Positions 7,547-15,506 of a stretch of 42,064 nt of DNA are shown piece after piece (the first letter of the stretch is position 1; every line of letters begins with the position of its first letter). The notes under the pieces were generated by a model. The model was not told the origin of the DNA, searched no databases, and was given only the letters and a program-made list of their open reading frames with translations. Position numbers and translations under genes: made by a program. Source of the DNA: Phycisphaerae bacterium (GTDB lineage: Bacteria > Planctomycetota > Phycisphaerae > Tepidisphaerales > Tepidisphaeraceae); NCBI GenBank assembly GCA_025936175.1, contig JAICTV010000018.1:1-42064 (forward strand), in the 5' to 3' direction.

Positions 7547-9417
7547 CCGCCGACCAACTGCAAACGCTGTCGCGTTCTGTCATCGAGACGGTATGGCGAT
7601 CGTCGTGGCAGGCGGCGGTGATTGCGCTGCTCGTGATTGCCGTGCAATTGCTCCTGCGCGACAAGCTGCCGGCGCGCTGGCGGTACAACCTGTGGCTGCT
7701 CGTGCTGCTGCGCTTGATCGTTCCCATTACGCCGTCGGCGAAGTTCAGCGTCTTCAATCTCGCGCCGAGGGTGGAAGTCGCGGTGCAGGCGGTGCCACTG
7801 GCGACGCCCTTCGCGCTCGATCCTCCGCCGGGATTGAGTGCGCATCTGCCGCAGCATCCCGCGGGAAATCGCTGGCCGGGGATCGTCGCGTCAATCTGGG
7901 CGGCGGGCGCGGTCGTGATGCTGCTTCGCATCGCGTGGGCCAGCTTGCGCCTGTGGCGCGCGATCCGCCCGATGCCGCGCGTGAACGACCTTGCCGTCGT
8001 CGCGCTGCTGCATCGATGCTGCGAAGAAATGGGCGTGCCGCGCGTGCCGGAGGTGCTGCGATCGAACGACAGCATCGCCGCGCCCGCGCTGATGGGATTC
8101 TGGCGTCCGAGGATGCTGCTGCCGGCGCACGTGCTCGACAACTTCGCCTCCGCCGAGCTTCGACTGATCATTCTGCACGAGCTGGCGCACCTGAAGCGCC
8201 GCGACGTCGCGGCGAACTGGCTGGTCGCCGTCCTGCAATCGCTCCATTGGTTCAACCCGATCCTGCACGTCGCGTTCGCGCGGCTGCGCAGCGACCGCGA
8301 GCTGGCGGCGGACGACATGGTGCTGTCGATCACCAGCGATGACGAGCGCCGCGACTACGGCCATACGATCGTCAAGCTCGTCGAAACCCTTCCTCCGCGC
8401 CGGCTTGCGCTGGCCGGAACCGTCGGGATCCTCGAACGCGCTCATCCTCTTCGAAGGAGAATCACCATGATCGCGCGATTCAACCCTGGCGCCGCACGGC
8501 GGCGTCGCGTGGCGATTGCGGCGGCGGGGTGCATGCTCGTGCTGCTGGGCGTCGGCCTGACCGACGCCGTCCGTGGCGACGCGCCCGCCACCAGGCCGTC
8601 CCGATCGGATTCGGCCGCGCGCGCGCAGCCGACGACCGGACCCGCGCTTTCTCCTCAAGCCGTCGAGGCGGCGCGGGAGGCCCTCAAGGAACTGCTCGCG
8701 TCCGGCGACAAGATCACCCCCGATCGCATCCGCGCTGCCGAGGGAAAGATGATGGAGGACATGCACCGCAGCGGCGCGTTCACCAGCACGGAGCAGATGC
8801 AGTCGCTCGGTCTCGACGCGCGCATGGCGCTGGCGCAGATGCTCCGCGATGCCCAGGAGCACGCCGCTCCCGCGACGGCGCCGTCGAAGGAGGAAGAGGA
8901 TCAGGCGTTCGCCATGCTGCGCAAGGTCGTTCCCGAGGTGCGCTTCGATAACATTCCCTTCGCCGACGTCATCGATTTCCTGCGCGACATCACCGGTGCG
9001 AACATCTTCGTCAACTGGCGGGCATTGGAAGCGGCGGGCATCGACCGCAAAGCGCCGCTTTCGTCGCGGCTGAACAATGCGACCTTCATGCAGGTGTTGA
9101 GCCAGATCACCCGCGACGTCGGCGGCTCGAACTCGGTCGTCGATTATGGCGTGAACGAAGGCGTGATCGTTATCTCGACCCGCGAGGAGCTGGCGACGCA
9201 CCAGCAATTGCGCTCGTTCGACGTTTCCGACTTGATCGGGTCGCAGGGCTCGCCGGACGCGCTGCAGAAAGTCGTTCTCACCAACTCCAGCCCGAACGTC
9301 ACCGTGAGCATCTATCAGAACCGCATGCTCGTGAAGGGGACGACCACGCAGATCCTGGAAGTCGAGAACGTGCTGAGCGAACTGAGACGCAAGGACACGG
9401 TGCGCGGAAAAAATTGA
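7543..9417 (+). CDS. M56 (BlaR1-type) metallopeptidase with secretin-like C-terminal domain
   Basis: A 624-residue membrane protein. The N-terminal part has hydrophobic segments at about 22-40, 48-62 and 112-131, then the zinc-protease loop HELAHLKRRD (His212, Glu213, His216) with the downstream ligand motif DRELAADDMVL (about 251-261). A last transmembrane helix at about 323-340 leads outside. In BlaR1 this exit helix carries a penicillin-binding sensor. Here it is followed by an Ala/Pro linker, a helical stretch and a domain at about 464-550 (VRFDNIPFADVIDFLRDITGANIFVNW..., ending GVIVIST) resembling the secretin N0/STN fold, then a second segment (about 585-615, NRMLVKGTTTQILEVENVL) like a secretin N1 domain. 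The natural signal is unknown. It likely forms a signalling pair with the repressor it overlaps. Confidence 0.85.
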   Translation: MTADQLQTLSRSVIETVWRSSWQAAVIALLVIAVQLLLRDKLPARWRYNLWLLVLLRLIVPITPSAKFSVFNLAPRVEVAVQAVPLATPFALDPPPGLSAHLPQHPAGNRWPGIVASIWAAGAVVMLLRIAWASLRLWRAIRPMPRVNDLAVVALLHRCCEEMGVPRVPEVLRSNDSIAAPALMGFWRPRMLLPAHVLDNFASAELRLIILHELAHLKRRDVAANWLVAVLQSLHWFNPILHVAFARLRSDRELAADDMVLSITSDDERRDYGHTIVKLVETLPPRRLALAGTVGILERAHPLRRRITMIARFNPGAARRRRVAIAAAGCMLVLLGVGLTDAVRGDAPATRPSRSDSAARAQPTTGPALSPQAVEAAREALKELLASGDKITPDRIRAAEGKMMEDMHRSGAFTSTEQMQSLGLDARMALAQMLRDAQEHAAPATAPSKEEEDQAFAMLRKVVPEVRFDNIPFADVIDFLRDITGANIFVNWRALEAAGIDRKAPLSSRLNNATFMQVLSQITRDVGGSNSVVDYGVNEGVIVISTREELATHQQLRSFDVSDLIGSQGSPDALQKVVLTNSSPNVTVSIYQNRMLVKGTTTQILEVENVLSELRRKDTVRGKN

Positions 9418-9462
9418 GCCGCAACATCAAACAGAAGAGCGGCGACGCGGGTATTGGCGAGC

Positions 9463-10083
9463 ATGAAGTCCGCGAAGTGTGCCGCGAATGCGTCATCGTG
9501 GCGAGGGACGCCGGCGAGGGTCGTCTCGATCGCGCTGGTGGGTCTTGCCTGTGTCGTCGATGATCATACGACGTGCGCGCAAATCGCGCCGGATCAATCG
9601 CCGCCGGCGCCGCTCGTGATCGGGCGTGACCCGCGCGAGGGCGCGGAAGTGATCGGGAAGAACTTCGTGCTGCGGGTGTGGCTGTCGAACGTCGGCGGGC
9701 CGGGGATGCAGCGGATCTACTCGCTGCGCGTGGGCGCTGACGGGATGGTGACGATGCCGGGGATCCTTCCGCTGCACGCGGAGGGTGTGCCGGTCGCGAC
9801 GCTCGAACAACAGGCGCTGGCGCTTTACCGGGCGACGTGGCCGTCGGCGACGCTGTGGGTGAGCGTCGCCGAGCGCGGGGCGCCTCCGCCGCCTGCGCCA
9901 CCGCCTGCGACTGCTCCCGCGACACAGCCCGTGACGACGAAGCCCGCGCCGGCGGCGGCGACGACGAAAGCCGTCGCCATCAGCGCGCCGGCCGCCGCAA
10001 CAACCGCACCGTCGGCGGCGACTAAAGCCGTCGCCACCAGCGCGCCCGCAACAACTGCACCGGCGGGGGTGAAAAAGGGGTGA
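9463..10083 (+). CDS. Secreted polysaccharide-export-like (Wza N-terminal type) protein
   Basis: A 206-residue protein. A hydrophobic segment (ARVVSIALVGLACVV) suggests a signal peptide or anchor. The middle (IGKNFVLRVWLSNVGGPGMQRIYSLRVGADGMVTMPGILPLHAEGVPVATLEQQALALY) follows the pattern of polysaccharide export protein N-terminal domains (D.l.v.V.....y.lrV..dG.i.lP.lG.v...G.t..el...l). The last third is a low-complexity Ala/Thr/Pro tail with imperfect repeats (ATTKAVA.SAPAA). There is no SLBB domain and no lipobox, so export function is uncertain. It starts 45 nt after the M56 gene and could be co-transcribed. The ATG at 9463 is preferred over an upstream TTG at 9454. Confidence 0.5.
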   Translation: MKSAKCAANASSWRGTPARVVSIALVGLACVVDDHTTCAQIAPDQSPPAPLVIGRDPREGAEVIGKNFVLRVWLSNVGGPGMQRIYSLRVGADGMVTMPGILPLHAEGVPVATLEQQALALYRATWPSATLWVSVAERGAPPPPAPPPATAPATQPVTTKPAPAAATTKAVAISAPAAATTAPSAATKAVATSAPATTAPAGVKKG

Positions 10084-10157
10084 GAAGTTATAGTGGCTCC
10101 CGCCTCCGGCGGCCGTGACAGTCGATCCGCCACCGCCGCCGGCCAACAGGGAGAAGG

Positions 10158-11453
10158 ATGGACGCCACCGTAATCGCCGCGACGTCGACGTCGCCTGCGC
10201 ACGCCGCCGCGCCTCCGGCGCCTCCTCCTGATCACAAATCGTGGTACGCGCGTATCCCGCTCTACGTAAAGATCGCGATCGCGCTGGTTCTGGGTGTGAT
10301 CGCCGGCGAACTGATGCCGTCGAAATGGGCGGCGGAGCTGGACATCCCCGCGCGGATGCTGCTGCAGTTCCTCGGCGCCGTCGCGCCCCCGCTCATCCTC
10401 GTCGCCGTCATGCGCGCCCTGATCACCGCGCGCGTGCAGGGACGATTGGCGGGCAAGATGTTCTTCCTGCTCGCGCTCAATACGGTCGTCGCGATCCTCA
10501 TCGGGCTGCTGGTCGCCAACGTCCTTCGCCCCGGCGGGCACGGGACGCTGCGTCCGGGCGAGGAGCAGCACATCGGCGGCAACATCGTCAATCAACTGCT
10601 CTCCAACATCCCTTCGAGCCTGTTGCAGCCGCTGGTGGAGAACAACGTCATCGGCGTGATCATCGTCTCGGTGACGTTTGCGCTGGCGGTCCGGCGGCTC
10701 CATCAGGCGCGGCAGGAAAAAGTCCTGGCCGCCCTCGACATCGCATTTGACCTGATCGTGATCGTGCTGCACTGGATCATCACGCTGGTGCCGCTGGCGG
10801 TCTTCTGCAAGGTCGCGTTCTATGTCGGCACCAAAGGGTATGAGCCGTTCATCGCGCTGGGACGGTTCATCCTAGCGGTGCTGGCGGCGCTGCTGCTTCA
10901 GGCGATGTATTACCTGCTGCGGGTGAAGACCGCGTCGTGGGTTCCGCCGCTGCGGCTCGTGCGCGGGACGCGGGATGCGCTGGCGCTGGCGTTCTCCACC
11001 GGCAGCTCCGTCGTCGCGATGCCGGTGACCTACGCGAACCTGCGCGAGAAGGTAGGGCTGCGCGAGGAATCGGCCAGCCTCGGCGCGCTGGTCGGCTCGA
11101 ACTTCAACAATGACGGCACCGCGCTCTACGAGGCGATGGCGGCGCTGTTCGTCGCGCAGCTCGTCGGCGTGACGCTGTCGCTGCCGCAGCAGGCGATGGT
11201 CGTGCTCACCAGCGTCATCGCCTCCGTCGGCGCCGCCGGCATCCCGGAAGCCGGGCTGGTGACCATGACGCTCGTCTTCAACGCCGTCCATCTCCCGCCC
11301 GGATACATCGCGCTGCTGCTCCCGGTCGATTGGTTCCTCGACCGCTGCCGCACCATGATCAACGTCATGGGCGACATGAACGTGAGCTGCATCCTCGACG
11401 GGAAAACCCCCCACGCGCAGACGCACGATCCGGAGCTGGCGGCGATCGCGTAA
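10158..11453 (+). CDS. Dicarboxylate/amino acid:cation symporter (DAACS/SDF family)
   Basis: A 431-residue inner-membrane transporter of the GltP/DctA/GltPh family, which couples uptake of acidic amino acids or C4-dicarboxylates to Na+ or H+. After a Pro/Ala-rich cytoplasmic start come about eight hydrophobic segments. The family signatures are present: a Ser-rich hairpin (AFSTGSSVVAMPVTY), the binding-helix motif GSNFNNDGTALYEA, and the second hairpin/TM8 stretch ASVGAAGIPEAGLVTM...LPVDWFLDRCRTMINVMGD. The canonical NMDGTA-type motif reads NNDGTA here. A good ribosome site (GGGAGAAGG) lies immediately before the ATG, unlike several neighbours. Substrate cannot be fixed by eye. Confidence 0.9.
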   Translation: MDATVIAATSTSPAHAAAPPAPPPDHKSWYARIPLYVKIAIALVLGVIAGELMPSKWAAELDIPARMLLQFLGAVAPPLILVAVMRALITARVQGRLAGKMFFLLALNTVVAILIGLLVANVLRPGGHGTLRPGEEQHIGGNIVNQLLSNIPSSLLQPLVENNVIGVIIVSVTFALAVRRLHQARQEKVLAALDIAFDLIVIVLHWIITLVPLAVFCKVAFYVGTKGYEPFIALGRFILAVLAALLLQAMYYLLRVKTASWVPPLRLVRGTRDALALAFSTGSSVVAMPVTYANLREKVGLREESASLGALVGSNFNNDGTALYEAMAALFVAQLVGVTLSLPQQAMVVLTSVIASVGAAGIPEAGLVTMTLVFNAVHLPPGYIALLLPVDWFLDRCRTMINVMGDMNVSCILDGKTPHAQTHDPELAAIA

Positions 11454-11496
11454 CCTCGCCGCGCCGTTTCAAAATCGCTGAAATTGCCCCGCGTTT

Positions 11497-11525
11497 TTGG
11501 CGATTGCGCCCGCCGTCCCTACACT
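11497..11525 (+). promoter_or_regulatory. Promoter of mqnC (TTGGCG-N17-TACACT), near-leaderless
   Basis: TTGGCG (11497-11502) and TACACT (11520-11525) are spaced by 17 nt, the optimal sigma70-type distance. The -10 ends 10 nt before the ATG at 11536, so transcription would start within a few bases of the start codon and leave no room for a Shine-Dalgarno. Confidence 0.6.
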
Positions 11526-11535
11526 GTTTCGTCCA

Positions 11536-12966
11536 ATGTCGTACCGTCCCTCCTTCGATATCGACGCGGTGATCGGCGGTCGCTCGCGCTTGAGCGACGC
11601 GCAGGCGATGGAGCTGCACACGCACGCGCCTCTGCACGACCTGGGTCAATGGGCTCTGGCGGCGACGAATCGTCTTCATCCGGAGGACTACCGCACCTAC
11701 GTCATCGACCGCAACATCAACTACACCAACGTCTGCACCGCCAAGTGCACGTTCTGTGCGTTTCGGCGCGACCACGAGGACGGGGACGCTTACACGCTCA
11801 GCTTCGAGACGATCGGGCAGAAGATCCGCGAGCTCGTCGCGATCGGCGGGACGCAGATCCTGATGCAGGGCGGGATGAACGATTCGCTCCCGATCGAGTG
11901 GTACGAGGATCTGCTCCGCTACATCCGCTCGAATTTCCCGACGGTGCACATCCACGCGTTTTCGCCGCCGGAGTTCGTCGAGTTCGAGCGGTTCTTCAAC
12001 ATGGACGTGCGCGAGATCATTCGGCGGCTGAAGGCCGCCGGCCTGGCCACCATCCCCGGCGGCGGCGGGGAGATCTTCGCGCCGCGCGTCCGCCGTCGCA
12101 TCGGCCTGGGAAAGTGCAGCGGCGACGACTGGCTCCGCGTGATGCGCGTCGCGCACGAAGAAGGAATGAACACCAGCTGCACGATGCTCATCGGGCACAT
12201 CGAGTTCGCCCGCGAGCGCATCGAGCACATGAGCGCGCTGCGAGATCTTCAAGATTACGCGCGAGCGCTCGATGAACGGGTAGCGGGTCTCGGGTATCGG
12301 GTATCGGAAACACAAAAGCGCCGGCCCGGAGTATTTACTTCTTCCCCGACACCCGATACCCGACATCCGACGCCCGGCAGTTACACCGCCTTCATCCACT
12401 GGCCCTTCCAGCGCGAGAACACGCCGCTGGGTCGGGCGGCGGAGTGGGATCCGGCGATCCACGGCCCGTTCGACGACAGCACGAATGACGACATCCTTCG
12501 CGGCCGGGTCGTCCGCATGGCCGGCGCGGAGGAATACCTCCGCATGCTGGCGGTCGCGCGACTCTACTTCGACAACATCCCCAATCTGCAAAGCTCGTGG
12601 GTGACGATGGGCCCGAAGGTCGGGCAGCTCGCGCTCTTCTTCGGCGCCAACGACATGGGGAGCGTGATGATGGAAGAAAACGTCGTCAGCGCCGCCGGCA
12701 CGACGTACAAGCTCAACGCGCGGGAAATCTGTCGGCTCGTGCGCGACGCGGGCTGGGTTCCCGCGCAGCGCGACCAGTACTACGGCGTGTTGAAGCGGCA
12801 CGATGGCGCCGCATCACCGGATTTGGTTCCACTCGATCATCCCCCGACGCGAAACGTGCGGAAGATCGACAAGCAGTTCATCGGCGCCGCACCGGGATTG
12901 GACGACGGCGCGGATCGCAGCGTGAAGGTGCAGCTTCCCATCCTCGGAGAATCGACGGTTCGCTGA
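11536..12966 (+). CDS. mqnC: Cyclic dehypoxanthine futalosine synthase (radical SAM)
   Basis: MqnC cyclises dehypoxanthine futalosine in the futalosine route to menaquinone. The radical-SAM cluster motif CTAKCTFC gives Cys67, Cys71 and Cys74. MqnC-type rather than MqnE-type features are RNINYTNVC, GGTQILMQGG, HIHAFSPPE, IPGGGGEI, the YTAFIHWPFQ strand and SSWVTMGPKVGQLALFFGANDMGSVM...EENVVSAAG. At 476 residues the protein is longer than usual. About 35-40 residues (roughly 245-281, DERVAGLGYRVSE...TPDTRHPTPGS) are encoded by a palindromic DNA element lying between the LQD helix and the TAFI strand, and the C-terminus also has about 45 extra residues. The frame is intact across the element. 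No other mqn gene is in the window. Confidence 0.92.
   Translation: MSYRPSFDIDAVIGGRSRLSDAQAMELHTHAPLHDLGQWALAATNRLHPEDYRTYVIDRNINYTNVCTAKCTFCAFRRDHEDGDAYTLSFETIGQKIRELVAIGGTQILMQGGMNDSLPIEWYEDLLRYIRSNFPTVHIHAFSPPEFVEFERFFNMDVREIIRRLKAAGLATIPGGGGEIFAPRVRRRIGLGKCSGDDWLRVMRVAHEEGMNTSCTMLIGHIEFARERIEHMSALRDLQDYARALDERVAGLGYRVSETQKRRPGVFTSSPTPDTRHPTPGSYTAFIHWPFQRENTPLGRAAEWDPAIHGPFDDSTNDDILRGRVVRMAGAEEYLRMLAVARLYFDNIPNLQSSWVTMGPKVGQLALFFGANDMGSVMMEENVVSAAGTTYKLNAREICRLVRDAGWVPAQRDQYYGVLKRHDGAASPDLVPLDHPPTRNVRKIDKQFIGAAPGLDDGADRSVKVQLPILGESTVR
12276..12378. repeat. Palindromic element (family B) inside the mqnC reading frame
   Basis: Imperfect inverted repeat of about 103 bp. The left arm (12276-12307) contains CGGGTATCGGGTATCGG and the right arm (12344-12378) contains CCGACACCCGATACCCGAC, their complements with a few mismatches. 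A non-palindromic centre of about 35 nt separates the arms. It contributes about 34 codons to mqnC without a stop or frameshift. A related element with the shared word CGGGTCTCGGG lies at 21146-21206. Confidence 0.85.
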
Positions 12967-13267
12967 TAACAGTTTGCGGCGGCCACGCGCTCGCTCAAGC
13001 GCTTGGCGCCGCGGCCGTGCCGACGGAATTACTCGCCGCGCCATTCGTCGCAGTCTCCTCTGGCCCGAATACAAGTCCTTCTGCTTGCGATAGTTGTGTC
13101 ACGGGCCCGATCAGGCCAATGGCCGGGCGGTCGGCGGTCGCCCATAGTGTTCTTTCGGTGCGAGCGATGAGATTGAACGATTCACGACTCCGCACGTTGT
13201 TCGCGTGCCGCGGCACCAAAATGGGTGTTGGTGCGGTGGTTTCACAGCGGATATGTCGGAGGGACCC
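12967..13267. other. Intergenic stretch after mqnC without a recognisable gene
   Basis: About 300 nt between mqnC and the terminator at 13268. The only open frame (minus strand, 94 codons, 12995-13279) has no ribosome site, no recognisable motif and runs into the terminator stem, so I do not call it. The stretch may be a long 3' UTR or contain a small RNA ending at the terminator. Confidence 0.4.
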
Positions 13268-13311
13268 GGGACCCTTCAACGCGTGTTTCGCGGAAGGGTC
13301 CCCAATTTTTA
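13268..13311 (+). terminator. Rho-independent terminator, plus strand
   Basis: A perfect 10-bp stem, GGGACCCTTC (13268-13277) with GAAGGGTCCC (13293-13302), 15-nt loop, followed by CAATTTTTAT. It lies about 300 nt after the mqnC stop and before the converging LuxR-type gene, so it either ends a long mqnC 3' UTR or an unannotated short transcript. Confidence 0.75.
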
Positions 13312-13386
13312 TCCTTCGCGCACGAGGGCGTGCGCGCGGGCCGCGCGGCGGGAGCTTTGGTGGCTCGCTCGCCAGGCGCGGGCACG

Positions 13387-14205
13387 TCAGCTTTTCGGTC
13401 GGCGTGGGACGGCGTCACCCGCTTTGCGGGCCGCCCGTCCGCCCCGACGCGAGACGCTGACGCTGAGCTTCGGTCGGAAGTCGTATCGCTCTTTGCCCGC
13501 CTTGGCGAGCAGCTCCGCGCGGCTCGACACGTCGTACCTGCGATGGAGCGCGCGGATGTAATTGTGGATCGTGTGCGTGCTCAGCCCGAGCGCGAACGCG
13601 ATCTGCTTTTCACTTTCCCCCTTGAGCAAACCTTCGAGCGTCTCGGTCAAGCGCGGCGGGAGCGCGGCGGCGGGATCGGCGATCTTCTTCAGCGCATCCG
13701 CCCGCCACAGCCGTCCGAGCTCGACGTGAAACAGCCGCACGAGGCGATGTTCCAGCGGCGAGAAAGGCTTGTCGTGGTCGTAGCGATGGAGGCCGAGCTG
13801 ATCGACGGCGCCGAGGTGGGCGAGCGGGACCTGCGACAGGATGAACGCCTTGCCGCCGCGCAGCGGCGTCGTCGGGCGCACCGCGACAACTTCGTCCGCC
13901 GACGGCGAGTGCTTCGGCTCGCGCTGGCCGATGACGACCCAGTACGTCTCGGGCTGCTCTTCGCGCTCCGTGCGGATCTGAATCAGCTCGCCGCCGCTGT
14001 CGAGCACCCAGCCGACGTCGATCACCTTGAATTTCGACGAGAGGTTGGTCGTACGGAAGTGAACTTCCGAGGAGACGATCAAATCGCAGGGAATGATCTT
14101 GCTCAGTCCGCGCAGCAGGTGCGGCCGCCAGGTCTGCGGGTCGGCGCCCACTTCGCGGATCTCGCCGATCAGGCGAAAGAGTCTGCGGACGTCGGAGAGG
14201 CGCAT
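13387..14205 (-). CDS. LuxR-type helix-turn-helix regulator
   Basis: A 272-residue cytoplasmic transcription factor. The C-terminal domain at about residues 183-236 (LPPRLTETLEGLLKGESEKQIAFALGLSTHTIHNYIRALHRRYDVSSRAELL) is a GerE/LuxR helix-turn-helix with its typical L..G.s.KqIA..L.lS..Tvh.yi...y...v.sR.el pattern. The N-terminal 180 residues look like a GAF/PAS-like sensor (CDLIVSSEVHF..., a strand-rich core, then SPLEHRLVRLFHVEL), but no ligand site is evident. The tail is basic. Start at 14205 is preferred because a TACAAT hexamer lies about 45 nt upstream, inside the longer alternative frame that starts at 14265. The neighbours do not reveal its targets. Confidence 0.85.
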   Translation of the reverse strand: MRLSDVRRLFRLIGEIREVGADPQTWRPHLLRGLSKIIPCDLIVSSEVHFRTTNLSSKFKVIDVGWVLDSGGELIQIRTEREEQPETYWVVIGQREPKHSPSADEVVAVRPTTPLRGGKAFILSQVPLAHLGAVDQLGLHRYDHDKPFSPLEHRLVRLFHVELGRLWRADALKKIADPAAALPPRLTETLEGLLKGESEKQIAFALGLSTHTIHNYIRALHRRYDVSSRAELLAKAGKERYDFRPKLSVSVSRRGGRAARKAGDAVPRRPKS

Positions 14206-14313
14206 GGTCGGTTGTCGCTGCGGCGATGAATGCAAGGTGTCGCTCCGGCGTGGATTGTAACTCATGGGGTGCGCGCGGGTGCAAAAACGGGTCGGCCGTT
14301 CGATCGGAAAAAC

Positions 14314-15501
14314 TTACCACAACCGCCACCAACTGCGTTTTCGAGGCGTCGATGCGGGCGGGACGGGATATCCGCGCCAGTCCGTGGTGCCGAGGAGGCG
14401 ATCGATGTCGCTGGGTCGCGGGCCGAGTTTGTACGCTTCGAGCACCTCGACGTAGTTGACGTAGATCGAATTCGCGTTGGGGAACGCCGCCCGCGCGACG
14501 GAGGCGATGGCGCGCTTCTGGAGCGGTGAATACGCCGTCTCCGCCGAGCCGCGCAGATCGTCGGACAGGATCGCGCCCAGCGCGTGCGCCGCGAAGTGTA
14601 CCGTCGGGTGGGGCGCGACCGACTCCAGTCGTTGCACGAGGGTCTCGGCGATCGCGCGGCGTGTGGCGACGTCGGCCAGTCCCAGCACCATCGTTACGTC
14701 GCCGAGGAATCCGTTGGAAATCGGCAGCTCGTTGTACTGCTGCTCGACTGACTCATCGCGTTTGGCCAGCGCATCGACGAGCACGCGCACCGCCTCCGGT
14801 GGCGGCGCATCGGGCCGGCTGAGCATCAGCGCGACCGCCGCCGCGATGCGTGTCACGGCGTTGTCTTCATGTGCGAACACTTCTTCCGCCGTATCGCTCG
14901 CGGCACGGCCGCTGTGGTAGACGAGCGCCAGGACAAGGTTGGCGCGGACTGACGCGTCCGCCTCCTTCGCCAGCGCCGCCCGCATCGCCTGGCGCGCCGC
15001 GGACGCCGCGGGCTCGCCACGCACCGCCGTCAGCAGCCGCGCCGTCTGCATTCGCACGCGCGGGTCGGCGTGATCGAGCAGCGGCAGGTAATCCGCCACG
15101 TGCGCGTCGATGCCGGCGCGCAGCTCGGCGACGAACTTCGACTCGCGCACCTTCTCCCGCTCGATCTTCTCTTCGCCGAAGGTTTGCCTGACGATGTCGA
15201 GCGATTGATGGTTCTGGTGCCATCCGTGCCCGACGGCCATGTCGAACAGCAGGTCGAGGATCGCGTGCTTGTCCTGCACGACGGGCGACCGGAACAGCTC
15301 GGCGAAAAACGGCACCGCCTTCGCGGCCGCCTCGTAGACGCTGCCCTGGTGGACGATCGAGAAGGAGAGGTCGTCGATCGCCTTGGCGCGCTTCTTTGCG
15401 GAAGACGACGCGAGCGCGCGGATCGCGCGAGGCGTATCGGATGCCGGGCCGTAGGCGTGGCGGAGCTCCCGCCAGGGGATTTTGTCGAGGCCTTCCAGCA
15501 T
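14314..15501 (-). CDS. HEAT-repeat protein
   Basis: A 395-residue, mostly helical protein without signal peptide or transmembrane segment. Repeating helix pairs with the pattern DP.VR..tA.LL (DHADPRVRMQTARLLTAV; KEADASVRANLVLALVY; HEDNAVTRIAAAVALML) indicate HEAT/ARM-type scaffolding repeats. The N-terminal part (DKIPWRELRHAYGPASDTPRAI, SSSAKKRAKAIDDLSFSIVHQGSVYEAAAKAVPFF) resembles immunity-like or leucine-rich-associated HEAT proteins of unknown function. The ATG at 15501 was chosen because it lies five nt after the upstream amidohydrolase stop; a longer frame would overlap that gene. The two are probably translationally coupled. No catalytic motif was seen. Confidence 0.75.
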   Translation of the reverse strand: MLEGLDKIPWRELRHAYGPASDTPRAIRALASSSAKKRAKAIDDLSFSIVHQGSVYEAAAKAVPFFAELFRSPVVQDKHAILDLLFDMAVGHGWHQNHQSLDIVRQTFGEEKIEREKVRESKFVAELRAGIDAHVADYLPLLDHADPRVRMQTARLLTAVRGEPAASAARQAMRAALAKEADASVRANLVLALVYHSGRAASDTAEEVFAHEDNAVTRIAAAVALMLSRPDAPPPEAVRVLVDALAKRDESVEQQYNELPISNGFLGDVTMVLGLADVATRRAIAETLVQRLESVAPHPTVHFAAHALGAILSDDLRGSAETAYSPLQKRAIASVARAAFPNANSIYVNYVEVLEAYKLGPRPSDIDRLLGTTDWRGYPVPPASTPRKRSWWRLW

Positions 15502-15506
15502 GCGGA

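Noticed and set aside
11536-12966. MqnE (aminofutalosine synthase) as the identity of the radical SAM gene
   Set aside because: The NINYTNVC, GGTQILMQGG and GPKVGQLALFFGANDMGS motifs fit MqnC better than MqnE.
12995-13279. Minus-strand 94-codon frame after mqnC
   Set aside because: No ribosome site, no motif, and overlaps the terminator stem.
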